Program-made: the position numbers and the translations under genes
Source of the DNA: Planktomarina sp.
Lineage (GTDB): Bacteria > Pseudomonadota > Alphaproteobacteria > Rhodobacterales > Rhodobacteraceae
Length of the DNA stretch: 8,805 nt
NCBI GenBank assembly: GCA_022425445.1
Contig: JAKMFM010000031.1
Location: forward strand, 1 to 8,805
Direction of reading: 5' to 3'
Notes under the pieces: generated by a model
Seen by the model: only the letters and a program-made list of their open reading frames with translations
What the model was told of the DNA's origin: nothing
Databases searched by the model: none
In this document: in pieces, positions 1 through 7,213 of the stretch
Layout: every line of letters starts with the position of its first letter
Position numbering within the stretch: position 1 is the stretch's first letter

Positions 1-7
1 AAACCTT

Positions 8-1351
8 ATGACACGACACCTGTTTGGAACGGATGGGGTCCGCGGCACAGCAAATACCTATCCTATGACCGCTGAAACCGCTTTGCGGCTCGCGGCAGCA
101 GCGGGACGTTTTTTTCGGCGTGACGCCTCCCCAGGGCACCGTGTTGTGATTGGTAAAGATACACGCAGATCCGGCTATATGATTGAAAACGCCCTCACAG
201 CCGGGTTTTTATCAACTGGCATGGATGTGGTCCTATTGGGGCCAATTCCAACACCTGCCGTTGGCATGCTCACCCATTCTATGCGCGCAGATGTTGGTGT
301 TATGATCACCGCTAGTCACAATCCGCATCACGACAATGGCATTAAGTTTTTTGATCCGGATGGGTATAAATTGTCAGATGCTGCCGAGATGGAAATTCAA
401 GCTTTGTTTGCAAATGATGTGGATCTCTGCTTGCCGGAAAACATTGGACGAGCCAACCGCATCGACAGCGCGATTGGTCGCTACGTTGAAGCGGCAAAAG
501 CGACCTTTCCAACAGGCAAACGCTTAGACGGGTTGAAAGTGGTTATTGATTGCGCCAATGGCGCAGCATATCGCACCGCCCCTGAAGTTCTCTGGGAACT
601 TGGCGCAGAGGTGATTGCAATTGGTGTGCAACCCAATGGCTATAACATCAACAAAGATGTGGGCTCCACCGCGCCACAAGCGGCCGTTGATGCGGTGTTA
701 GAGCATGGTGCCGATATTGGGATCTGCTTGGACGGTGATGCAGACCGGATCGCCATTATTGACGAAAAGGGCCAGATCGCTGACGGCGATCAGCTCATGG
801 GATTAATCGCCGCGCGCTGGGCCAAGAGCGGAGAGCTTCGCGGCGGTACTTTGGTGGCTACGGTGATGTCCAACTTGGGCCTTGAACGCTGGCTGGGTGG
901 TCAAGGGATTGATCTGCACCGCACCAATGTGGGCGACCGCTATGTGGTGGATGCCATGCGCCATGGCGGGTTCAATCTTGGCGGTGAACAATCGGGTCAT
1001 ATCGTGATGCGTGATTACGCCACAACCGGCGATGGTCTTCTGGCTGGATTACAATTTTTGGCCGCCATGGTCGAAACCGGTCAGCGGGCCAGTGAATTGG
1101 CGAATGTTTTCGCACCCTGTCCACAAGTTCTTAAAAACGTGAGGTTTTCTGAAGACAAGGCTCCTCTGGAGGTGGCCTCTGTGCAAGCTGCGATCCAAGA
1201 TGCGGAGGCCTCATTGAAAGGCAAGGGACGTCTTCTTATTCGCAAATCCGGCACTGAGCCACTGATCCGTGTGATGGTAGAAGCTGAGGATGAAACCTTG
1301 CTCAACACGGTCGCAGAAACCGTGTCACAAGCTGTGGAGGACGCAGCCTAG
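8..1351 (+). CDS. glmM: Phosphoglucosamine mutase GlmM
   Basis: This cytoplasmic enzyme converts glucosamine-6-phosphate to glucosamine-1-phosphate, the step before GlmU in UDP-N-acetylglucosamine synthesis for peptidoglycan and lipopolysaccharide. The 447-residue length is normal for the family. The N-terminus MTRHLFGTDGVRGTAN is the typical GlmM start. The active-site phosphoserine loop TASHNP puts the phosphorylated serine at residue 103. The metal-binding loop DGDADR is at 242-247, the sugar-binding GEQSGH at 326-331, and the C-terminal phosphate-binding RKSGTEPLIR at 412-421, so all four domains are intact. The ATG lies only 7 bases from the window edge, so its ribosome binding site and upstream neighbour cannot be judged. 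No convincing Rho-independent terminator follows the TAG. A general phosphomannomutase is the only alternative, and the TASHNP context and start argue against it. Confidence 0.97.
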   Translation: MTRHLFGTDGVRGTANTYPMTAETALRLAAAAGRFFRRDASPGHRVVIGKDTRRSGYMIENALTAGFLSTGMDVVLLGPIPTPAVGMLTHSMRADVGVMITASHNPHHDNGIKFFDPDGYKLSDAAEMEIQALFANDVDLCLPENIGRANRIDSAIGRYVEAAKATFPTGKRLDGLKVVIDCANGAAYRTAPEVLWELGAEVIAIGVQPNGYNINKDVGSTAPQAAVDAVLEHGADIGICLDGDADRIAIIDEKGQIADGDQLMGLIAARWAKSGELRGGTLVATVMSNLGLERWLGGQGIDLHRTNVGDRYVVDAMRHGGFNLGGEQSGHIVMRDYATTGDGLLAGLQFLAAMVETGQRASELANVFAPCPQVLKNVRFSEDKAPLEVASVQAAIQDAEASLKGKGRLLIRKSGTEPLIRVMVEAEDETLLNTVAETVSQAVEDAA

Positions 1352-1607
1352 GTGTTTTCAGTTAGACATTTTTGAATCAATTGACAGCATTATCAACAAC
1401 AGGAGTTACCAGGACTCTCTGAAAACATGCAGGACCGTTTTGAAGACCGCTATGATCCCTCGAAAGTTTCAGGGCCAAAATAGAAACAGAAGTCCATATT
1501 TTGAGTATTCTGGGAGAAGTTATCAATACACCTGTATTGAGTTTGATGAATAATATTAATCACCGACTGCGCATTTAGCATCAAACCAGCATCCAAGTAC
1601 GAACAGT
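1352..1607. other. AT-rich intergenic stretch without a recognisable gene
   Basis: These 256 bases separate glmM from the convergent truncated epimerase. Base composition is visibly more AT-rich than in the flanking genes, especially at about 1490-1560. Only short open frames exist. One begins with ATG at 1428 and reads MQDRFEDRYDPSKVSGPK then stop. In the next frame an open stretch (including RAKIETEVHILSILGEV) ends at a TAG near 1573. Neither has a properly spaced ribosome binding site and I recognise neither as a protein family. They may be decayed coding sequence or chance. A TTGACA at 1381-1386 has no matching -10 box. The one clear structure is the dyad at 1523-1540. Confidence 0.6.
1523..1540. 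repeat. Perfect 8-bp inverted repeat with 2-bp centre
   Basis: The sequence TCAATACA-CC-TGTATTGA is a perfect dyad: the two 8-base arms are exact reverse complements around a 2-base centre. A 2-base loop is too tight for a hairpin with all pairs formed, and no T-run follows, so it resembles a protein-binding dyad more than a terminator. No gene starts just downstream on either strand, so a regulatory target is not evident. It could be a leftover operator from a lost gene or a chance palindrome in AT-rich DNA. Confidence 0.5.
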
Positions 1608-2096
1608 TTAACATATAGTATCAGGCCCGCCCGCTCTGGATAGAATTCCATAACCCTTTTTGCGAGATGATCGGTGAAACGTCATCTGCGTATTGGCGCC
1701 ATATACCGAAGAGGTTGATGCCATCATCAAATGCGCCACTCCATGCACCCGGGCCGCTTCCATCAAGTTGAACGTGCCAAGCACATTGCTCTCAATATAG
1801 GCTCGTGGGTTTTCCAGACTGTATCGCACACCCGCTTGCGCCGCCAAATGCACGATGACGTCCGGTTTTGCCTGCGCAACGGACTCCATGACCGCAGCCT
1901 CATCTTCCAGCATCGCAGTGATGGAATGGAAATTTTCGTGTTGACCGAGCATTTGCAGTCGCCGCTGTTTAAGACGCACGTCATAGTAATCCGTCAAACC
2001 GTCCAACACAGTGACGCTCCAACCTTCTTGCAAAAGAAGTTCCGATAAATAAAATCCAATAAACCCAGCTGAGCCGGTGATATAAGCGTGGCGCAT
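1608..2096 (-). pseudogene. Truncated NAD-dependent nucleotide-sugar epimerase (UDP-glucuronate 4-epimerase type)
   Basis: This is the N-terminal part of an extended short-chain dehydrogenase/reductase, closest in character to UDP-glucuronate 4-epimerases that supply galacturonate for surface polysaccharides. The Rossmann NAD-binding motif GSAGFIG is at residues 8-14, the family-typical DGLTDYYDVRLKQRR at 33-46, HLAAQAGVRYS at 83-93, and the STSSVYGAN segment at 128-136. Family resemblance stops near residue 140 (base ~1677). The expected Y-x-x-x-K catalytic pair and the whole substrate-binding C-terminal half are absent; the frame ends after 162 residues where the family has roughly 330-350. 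The last ~22 residues are basic and unlike the family. The neighbouring frame is also open past this point but does not restore the family sequence either, so a single frameshift does not explain the loss. A deletion or replacement joint is more likely. The start at 2096 has a well-placed GAGG (complement of 2102-2105) and a plausible promoter. Enzymatic activity is very unlikely. Confidence 0.8.
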
Positions 2097-2101
2097 GTAT
2101 G

Positions 2102-2145
2102 CCTCTAGTTGCTAAAAATATATGCTCTGGGAACCTGAGTTCCAA
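2102..2145 (-). promoter_or_regulatory. Candidate sigma70-type promoter and RBS of the truncated epimerase
   Basis: Read on the minus strand, TTGGAA (complement of 2140-2145; 4 of 6 consensus) and TATATT (complement of 2117-2122; 5 of 6) are separated by exactly 17 bases. GAGG (complement of 2102-2105) lies 5 bases before the ATG at 2096. Transcription would begin near 2110, giving a very short leader. A perfect dyad GGAAC-CTGA-GTTCC at 2130-2143 covers part of the -35 box and spacer and could be an operator. The assignment is by eye only. Confidence 0.45.
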
Positions 2146-2157
2146 AAATAAATTAAG

Positions 2158-2210
2158 TCAAAAACCGCCACAGATGCAGCGCCTCATTCTGGCTCTTAAA
2201 CCGTGGCGAT
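2158..2210 (-). terminator. Probable structured Rho-independent terminator of secA
   Basis: On the minus strand, about 75 bases after the secA stop, ATCGCCACGG (complement of 2201-2210) pairs with CTGTGGCGGT (complement of 2164-2173). This gives a 10-bp stem with two G-U pairs. The U-run is the complement of 2160-2164. The 27-base loop can form an inner stem of AGAGCC with GGCGCT with one mismatch. The stem is GC-rich and the U-run directly follows, as expected, but the run is only five bases and the hairpin is long. Confidence 0.5.
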
Positions 2211-2212
2211 CG

Positions 2213-2248
2213 CAAGCGTCAATCCTATCCAAAGCCGTCCGACGCTTG
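2213..2248. repeat. 8-bp inverted repeat just after secA
   Basis: CAAGCGTC (2213-2220) and GACGCTTG (2241-2248) are perfect reverse complements separated by 20 bases. They sit between the secA stop and the terminator-like hairpin at 2158-2210, so the secA 3' untranslated region would carry two successive hairpins. No U-run follows this one, so it is not a terminator by itself. It may protect the mRNA 3' end. Confidence 0.4.
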
Positions 2249-2284
2249 TGATGGCTGCAGGGGATGCCAGCTGCACGGATCCTT

Positions 2285-4969
2285 TTAGAGTTTACCGTGA
2301 CAGTGTTTGAATTTTTTACCAGACCCGCACGGGCAGGCCTCGTTGCGGCCGGGATTGCCCCACGTGGCGCGATTATTTTCATCAAACGCGCCAGGTTCTG
2401 CAGGGGTGGGGTCCACCGATTGTGCGGCCGCTGCAATAGCGGCTTGTCGACGGGCCATTTCTTCCATGATCGCTCTTTGCTCCTCGGCCGAGCGCATCCG
2501 CACATGAGCCAAAAGCTGGGTCACCCGCTCACGCAAACCGTCAAGCAAGTTCTGGAACAGTTGGAACGCTTCAGATTTATACTCATTGAGCGGATCCCGT
2601 TGCGCATAGCTTCGAAATCCAACAACAGACCGCAGATGCTCCAACGTCAGCAAATGCTCACGCCACTTGCCATCAATGGTTTCAAGCAAAATTTGCTTTT
2701 CAATCATCCGCATATTCTCAGGTCCAAACTCAACCGCCTTGCGAGCCATGAATTCGTCACTCAGATCTTCAAGCTTTTCGCGGATCGTGTCATCATCCGC
2801 TCCCTCTTGCGCCGCCCAGTCCACCACGGGCGCATCAACCCCTAAGTTCTCGACAAGAGCCGATTGCAGGCCCTCTACGTCCCATTGGTCAGCATAGGAT
2901 TTCGGTGGCATAAATTGCGTCACCAGATCATCGATCACCTGATGGCGCATATCCTGTGTAATTTCTGCTAAATCGTCGGCTTCCATGATCTCGCGCCTTT
3001 GGCCGAAAATCACTTTTCGCTGATCATTCATAACGTCATCGAATTTCAATAGCTGTTTGCGGATGTCAAAGTTGCGACCTTCCACTTTGGCCTGTGCGCG
3101 CTCTAGAGATTTATTCACCCAAGGGTGCACAATCGCCTCACCTTCTTTCATGCCCAAAGTATTGAGCACTTTTTCCAAACGCTCCGAGCCAAATATCCGC
3201 ATCAAATCATCATCCAAAGACAGGAAAAATGAGCTGCGACCTGGATCTCCTTGCCGACCAGACCGACCACGCAATTGGTTATCAATGCGACGCGACTCGT
3301 GCCGTTCCGTGGCCAAAACATAAAGACCACCGGCCTCTTTTACCGCCAGCTCATTGCTGGCGTGTTCGTCTTCGATGCGGCTGCGAATTTCGTCAGGGTT
3401 GGCCTCAGGGTCAGCGGCAATCGCCTCCATAATGGTGAACTCGACATTGCCACCCAATTTAATATCCGTACCCCGCCCAGCCATATTAGTCGCAATGGTC
3501 ACCGCTCCCAGCTTACCTGCATCGGCGACGATCTTGGCTTCTTGCTCATGCTGGCGCGCGTTCAAAACATTGTGAATGATGCCAGCAGCGGTCAATAGTT
3601 CTGACAGAAACTCTGATTTCTCAATTGAGGTTGTGCCAACCAAAACAGGCTGCTTTTTCGCGTGAGCCGCCTTGATGGCGTCAACCACAGCGTTGTATTT
3701 TTCATTGGCGGTTCGGTAGACTTGATCATCCTCATCCGTCCGTGCAACCACTCGATTGGTGGGCACTTCCACAACACCCAAGCCGTAAATTTCATGAAAT
3801 TCATCGGCTTCCGTCAAAGCTGTTCCGGTCATGCCGCCCAATTTATCATACAGCCGGAAATAGTTTTGGAAGGTCACAGATGCCAAAGTGACATTTTCAG
3901 CCTGAATGGTGCAGCTTTCCTTGGCTTCAATCGCTTGATGCAACCCATCGGAGAGGCGACGACCGGCCATCATCCGGCCGGTAAACTCATCGATCAACAC
4001 CACTTCACCGTCCCGCACGATATAGTCTTTATCCCGGGTGAAGAGCTTATGCGCCCGCAGACCTTGGTTGACGTGGTGCACAATGGTGGTGCTTTCTGGA
4101 TCATAGAGCGATTGACCTTCCGGCAGAATGCCCTTGCTGCTCAGCGCCTCTTCCAACCAGTCGTTGCCCTCATCAGTAAAGGTCACGTTTTTGGTCTTTT
4201 CGTCTAACGTATAGTGGGCCTCCAAAACATCTGGAATCAATTGATCAATGGTTTTGTATAACTCCGAGCGATCTTGAGACGGACCAGAAATGATCAGCGG
4301 TGTACGCGCCTCATCAATCAAAATGGAATCCACCTCATCAACAATCGCAAAATTGTGGAATCGCTGATGCATTTGGCTCAATTCAGCCTTCATATTGTCG
4401 CGCAGATAATCAAACCCAAGTTCATTATTCGTCGCATAGGTAACATCACAGGCATAGGCTGCCGCTTTTTCAGCCTCTGGCTGCTGCGGGTAAACGACCC
4501 CTGTCGTCAGGCCCAAAGCCCCATAGACTTTCGACATCCAATCCGCATCGCGGCGCGCCAAATAGTCGTTGACCGTTACAATATGCACACCCTTGCCAGT
4601 CAATGCGTTCAGATAGGCTGGGAAGGTGGCAACCAAGGTTTTGCCCTCACCTGTCTTCATTTCTGCAATATTGCCTTGGTGCAAAAATATGCCACCCATC
4701 AGCTGCACATCAAAGGCACGCAGACCCAAGGCGCGTTTGGCAGCCTCGCGGCAATTGGCAAATGCCTCCGGCAGCAAGCTGTTCAAATCCTCACCAGACA
4801 AGGCGCGCGCGCGCAGCTCTTCGGTCTTGGCCACCAGGCCCTCATCATTGAGAGCCTGAAACTCAGGTTCAAGCGCGTTGATTTTTCCGATCAACGGACG
4901 GGTCGCTTTGACCTTACGATCATTTGGTGTACCAAAAACTTTCTTGGCAAGTGTTCCTAGGCCCAGCAT
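2285..4969 (-). CDS. secA: Preprotein translocase ATPase SecA
   Basis: SecA is the ATPase motor that pushes unfolded preproteins through the SecYEG channel in the inner membrane. The 894 residues are near the 901 of E. coli. Visible in order are Walker A MKTGEGKT (104-111), the DEVD Walker B region (211-214) followed by ARTPLIISGP, GGMTGTA (378-384), TNMAGRGTDIKLGG (494-507) and the arginine-rich RRIDNQLRGRSGRQGDPG (560-577). RNFDIRKQLLKFDDV marks the start of the helical scaffold (632-646). The C-terminus ends in a complete zinc site with C879, C881, C890 and H891, the part that contacts SecB. The start MLGLGTLAKKVFG is typical of alphaproteobacterial SecA. The ribosome binding site is a weak purine-rich GGGGCGG just upstream. 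It is divergent from the parvulin gene, with 188 bases between the starts, and appears monocistronic. Nothing is missing or unusual in the protein. Confidence 0.98.
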   Translation of the reverse strand: MLGLGTLAKKVFGTPNDRKVKATRPLIGKINALEPEFQALNDEGLVAKTEELRARALSGEDLNSLLPEAFANCREAAKRALGLRAFDVQLMGGIFLHQGNIAEMKTGEGKTLVATFPAYLNALTGKGVHIVTVNDYLARRDADWMSKVYGALGLTTGVVYPQQPEAEKAAAYACDVTYATNNELGFDYLRDNMKAELSQMHQRFHNFAIVDEVDSILIDEARTPLIISGPSQDRSELYKTIDQLIPDVLEAHYTLDEKTKNVTFTDEGNDWLEEALSSKGILPEGQSLYDPESTTIVHHVNQGLRAHKLFTRDKDYIVRDGEVVLIDEFTGRMMAGRRLSDGLHQAIEAKESCTIQAENVTLASVTFQNYFRLYDKLGGMTGTALTEADEFHEIYGLGVVEVPTNRVVARTDEDDQVYRTANEKYNAVVDAIKAAHAKKQPVLVGTTSIEKSEFLSELLTAAGIIHNVLNARQHEQEAKIVADAGKLGAVTIATNMAGRGTDIKLGGNVEFTIMEAIAADPEANPDEIRSRIEDEHASNELAVKEAGGLYVLATERHESRRIDNQLRGRSGRQGDPGRSSFFLSLDDDLMRIFGSERLEKVLNTLGMKEGEAIVHPWVNKSLERAQAKVEGRNFDIRKQLLKFDDVMNDQRKVIFGQRREIMEADDLAEITQDMRHQVIDDLVTQFMPPKSYADQWDVEGLQSALVENLGVDAPVVDWAAQEGADDDTIREKLEDLSDEFMARKAVEFGPENMRMIEKQILLETIDGKWREHLLTLEHLRSVVGFRSYAQRDPLNEYKSEAFQLFQNLLDGLRERVTQLLAHVRMRSAEEQRAIMEEMARRQAAIAAAAQSVDPTPAEPGAFDENNRATWGNPGRNEACPCGSGKKFKHCHGKL

Positions 4970-5010
4970 ATCCGCCCCACATGGTTATTCAAATCAAATG
5001 AGGGATTTGC

Positions 5011-5039
5011 TTGCCCACCGCGCCACCGCAGCTTATGAA
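5011..5039 (+). promoter_or_regulatory. Weak candidate promoter for the parvulin-argJ-mutT cluster
   Basis: TTGCCC (5011-5016) and TATGAA (5034-5039) are 17 bases apart, each matching 4 of 6 consensus positions. Transcription would begin near 5046, giving a leader of about 110 bases that includes the 5068-5082 hairpin and would run opposite to the secA leader, the two transcripts overlapping. I see no better pair closer to the gene, but such weak matches are common by chance. Confidence 0.25.
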
Positions 5040-5067
5040 AAGCCATAGGCGTGTACAGAGTTCAGCC

Positions 5068-5082
5068 GGCCCCCTCAGGGCC
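5068..5082. repeat. GC-rich hairpin in the divergent secA/parvulin region
   Basis: GGCCC-CCTCA-GGGCC forms a 5-bp all-GC stem with a 5-base loop. If the secA promoter at 5091-5119 is right, transcription starts near 5084 and this hairpin would be at the extreme 5' end of the secA mRNA, where such structures can slow decay. On the plus strand it would lie in the leader of the parvulin gene. Neither direction has a T-run, so it is not a terminator. Confidence 0.45.
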
Positions 5083-5090
5083 ACCTAAAC

Positions 5091-5119
5091 GATGTATGGG
5101 TCCCGCATTACAGTGTCAA
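5091..5119 (-). promoter_or_regulatory. Candidate sigma70-type promoter of secA
   Basis: On the minus strand a perfect TTGACA -35 box (complement of 5114-5119) is followed after 17 bases by TACATC (complement of 5091-5096), a weak -10 box matching 3 of 6 positions. The predicted start near 5084 would give a secA leader of about 115 bases. The strong -35 and exact spacing support it; the weak -10 limits confidence. Confidence 0.4.
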
Positions 5120-5157
5120 CGGCACGGGTTATTCCGTGAGCTTCAAAGGATAAAACA

Positions 5158-5991
5158 ATGGCAAAATTTACCACAATTTTCCGCAACATAGCCTTTACGT
5201 TATTCTTATCCACACCCCTGGCCGCACAAGAGACGAATTTGACCACCGTGGTTGCCACCGTAAATGGCACAAAATTGACGCTCGCCCACATGCTCGACAT
5301 CAAACGGCAGCTTCCACAGCAATATAAAAACCTCGAAGACAGCGTTTTATTTAATGGAATCATCGAGCAATTGATTCAGCAACAACTCTTGGCCAGCTCC
5401 GTTGAGACACCGCCAAGCTGGCTGCCTACAGCAATGGAAAATCAAGAGCGCAACCTGCTGTCGACAATCGTAATTGATGACATTCGCGCCGGCGCGCTGA
5501 GTGACACCGCCTTGCAATCTGCCTATGAGGCTAAATTTCCAGCAGGTGGGGGCGAAGAAGAATATCAAGCCTCTCATATTTTATTGGAAACTGAGGACAA
5601 AGCGAGGGAACTCTTGAAGCTCTTGGATGAAGGTGCCGATTTTGCGACGCTCGCCCAAGAACATTCAACTGGCCCCTCCGGCCCGCGCGGCGGTGATTTG
5701 GGCTGGTTCGGTAAAGGTCAAATGGTGCCGGACTTTGAAAATGCGGTTCTGAGCATGACGCCAGGCACCTATACTGGACCCGTACAAACCCAATTCGGCT
5801 ATCATCTCATCTTTTTAACAGACCGCCGCGTTATGGCGCGCCCAAGTTTAGAAGAGGTGCGTGGGGAGCTGGAAGTTGAACTGCAAAACGCTGCTGTGGA
5901 AGCACATTTGCGCGCCTTGATGGATGGCGCAGATGTCACCCTGTCGAGCGATGGTATTGATCCCTCTGTTCTGTCAGCCTTGGATCAATAA
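5158..5991 (+). CDS. Exported parvulin-type peptidylprolyl isomerase
   Basis: This is a predicted periplasmic foldase that would speed cis-trans isomerisation at prolyl bonds of exported proteins. The 277-residue product starts with a signal peptide: basic MAKFTTIFRN, a hydrophobic stretch IAFTLFLSTPLAA, and likely cleavage near A23/Q24. There is no lipobox cysteine, so it should be soluble. Residues 30-130 are a SurA/PrsA-like N-terminal region beginning with VVATVNGTKLT. The parvulin domain spans about 136-224 with YQASHILLETE, the acidic-loop GPSGPRGGDLGWF (172-184), VPDFENAVLSM and the closing FGYHLIFL (213-220). A charged helical tail follows. AAAGGA-like AAGGA at 5146-5150 is well spaced from the ATG. 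It is divergent from secA and followed after 4 bases by argJ, suggesting one transcript. The exact clients are unknown, and SurA- or PrsA-like naming would be an over-call. Confidence 0.9.
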   Translation: MAKFTTIFRNIAFTLFLSTPLAAQETNLTTVVATVNGTKLTLAHMLDIKRQLPQQYKNLEDSVLFNGIIEQLIQQQLLASSVETPPSWLPTAMENQERNLLSTIVIDDIRAGALSDTALQSAYEAKFPAGGGEEEYQASHILLETEDKARELLKLLDEGADFATLAQEHSTGPSGPRGGDLGWFGKGQMVPDFENAVLSMTPGTYTGPVQTQFGYHLIFLTDRRVMARPSLEEVRGELEVELQNAAVEAHLRALMDGADVTLSSDGIDPSVLSALDQ

Positions 5992-5995
5992 TATA

Positions 5996-7213
5996 ATGAC
6001 GCAGATATCCCCTCTGGCCCCCAAAAACTTTCCAGATCTGCCCAAAATTGACGGCGTGCGTTTTGCCAGCGCCGCCGCAGGGGTGAAATATCCAAACCGT
6101 ACGGATGTCATGCTTGCCTCCCTTGCGCCTGGAGCCACCATCGCCGGTGTTTTCACCCGCTCCGCCACCCGAGCGGCCAGCATATTAGATTGTCAGGATA
6201 AAATTGGCGGCGATATGTCAAAAGGGGCGGCAATACTTGTCAACTCTGGCAATGCAAACGCTTTCACAGGTGGCGCGGGCAAGGCCTCGGTGGATCGTAT
6301 CTGTTCCGCGGTCGCCGCCCAGCTTAATATTCCCGCCGAAGCGGTGTTCACCTCCTCAACGGGGGTGATTGGCGAGGTCTTGCCGGACCAGAAAATCACG
6401 GATTGCCTAGAGCAATTAACAGCCTCCCTCAGCTCAGCGGCACTGGAAGAGGCCGCGCGCGCGATTATGACCACCGATACCTTTCCCAAAGGGGCATCAA
6501 GAACACTGCAAATAAATGGACGCCCCGTCACGATCAGCGGCTTTGCCAAAGGCTCAGGTATGATCGCCCCGGATATGGCAACCATGTTGGTCTATATTTT
6601 CACGGATGCAAAGATTTCCCAGCCAGATCTGCAAACCTTGCTTGGGGATTTGACCAATCAAACCTTCAATTGCATCACCGTCGATAGCGACACCTCAACC
6701 TCTGACGCGCTCATCTGTGCTGCAACCGGAATGTCGGGGGTAGATGTGACTCATACTCAAGATTTCACGGATGGATTAAAGCAAGTCATGCTTGATCTCG
6801 CCCATCAAGTGGTCAAAGACGGCGAAGGCGCCACAAAATTTGTGACCGTTGAAGTAACCGGTGCCAGCAATGAGGCCGATGCACGCAAAGTGGCCATGTC
6901 TATCGCCAACTCCCCCTTAGTCAAAACGGCGATTGCAGGTGAAGACCCGAACTGGGGCCGCATCGTGATGGCTGTTGGGAAATCTGGCGCCGCCGCAGAC
7001 CGCGACCGACTCTCTATTTGGTTTGGGCCGCATCTTGTGGCCGAAAATGGTTGGGTTGCCGCCAGCTATACAGAGGAAGCAGGCGCCAGCTATATGCAGC
7101 AAGCTGATTTACATATTCGTACAGATCTCGGTGTCGGAACGGCACAAACTAGGGTTTGGACATGCGATTTGACGCATGGCTATATTGAGATCAATGCGGA
7201 TTACCGCTCGTGA
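5996..7213 (+). CDS. argJ: Bifunctional glutamate N-acetyltransferase / amino-acid acetyltransferase ArgJ
   Basis: ArgJ moves the acetyl group from N-acetylornithine to glutamate, releasing ornithine and recycling the acetyl group in arginine synthesis. Bifunctional forms can also make N-acetylglutamate from acetyl-CoA. The 405-residue product has the self-cleavage motif KGSGMIAPDMATML, with cleavage expected between A195 and the catalytic T196. Other family marks are ILVNSGNANAFTG (80-92), FTSSTGVIG (118-126), TDTFPKG (160-166), the DSDTSTSD stretch, GEGATKFV and AGEDPNWGRI. The ATG at 5996 is preferred because MTQISPLAPKNFPDLP is a normal ArgJ start. The alternative ATG at 5924 lies inside the parvulin gene and adds 24 unrelated residues. 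No clear ribosome binding site precedes 5996, and the parvulin stop is only 4 bases upstream, so translational coupling is likely. Whether it is mono- or bifunctional cannot be read from sequence. Confidence 0.96.
   Translation: MTQISPLAPKNFPDLPKIDGVRFASAAAGVKYPNRTDVMLASLAPGATIAGVFTRSATRAASILDCQDKIGGDMSKGAAILVNSGNANAFTGGAGKASVDRICSAVAAQLNIPAEAVFTSSTGVIGEVLPDQKITDCLEQLTASLSSAALEEAARAIMTTDTFPKGASRTLQINGRPVTISGFAKGSGMIAPDMATMLVYIFTDAKISQPDLQTLLGDLTNQTFNCITVDSDTSTSDALICAATGMSGVDVTHTQDFTDGLKQVMLDLAHQVVKDGEGATKFVTVEVTGASNEADARKVAMSIANSPLVKTAIAGEDPNWGRIVMAVGKSGAAADRDRLSIWFGPHLVAENGWVAASYTEEAGASYMQQADLHIRTDLGVGTAQTRVWTCDLTHGYIEINADYRS

Noticed and set aside
1352..1400. Terminator for glmM or promoter from TTGACA at 1381.
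   Set aside because: No stable stem followed by a T-run is visible, and no acceptable -10 box lies 16-18 bases after the TTGACA.
1608..1677. Single frameshift as the cause of the epimerase truncation.
   Set aside because: Shifting frame near base 1677 gives another open stretch but it does not resemble the expected YAATKK-containing epimerase sequence, so a frameshift alone does not restore the gene.
4803..4814. Alternating GC run (also near 6455) as a possible Z-DNA or special site.
   Set aside because: Both lie in conserved coding sequence (Arg-Ala codons in secA and argJ) and are explained by the protein.
4274..4960. Long open frame (228 codons) on the plus strand opposite the secA N-terminal region, and similar ones at 3662-4207 and 2264-2845.
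   Set aside because: They lie wholly or largely antisense to an intact, strongly conserved secA; the translations resemble no family and such frames arise from secA codon bias.
5924..5995. Upstream ATG at 5924 in frame with argJ.
   Set aside because: It lies within the parvulin coding sequence and adds 24 residues unlike any ArgJ N-terminus; the ATG at 5996 gives a normal start.
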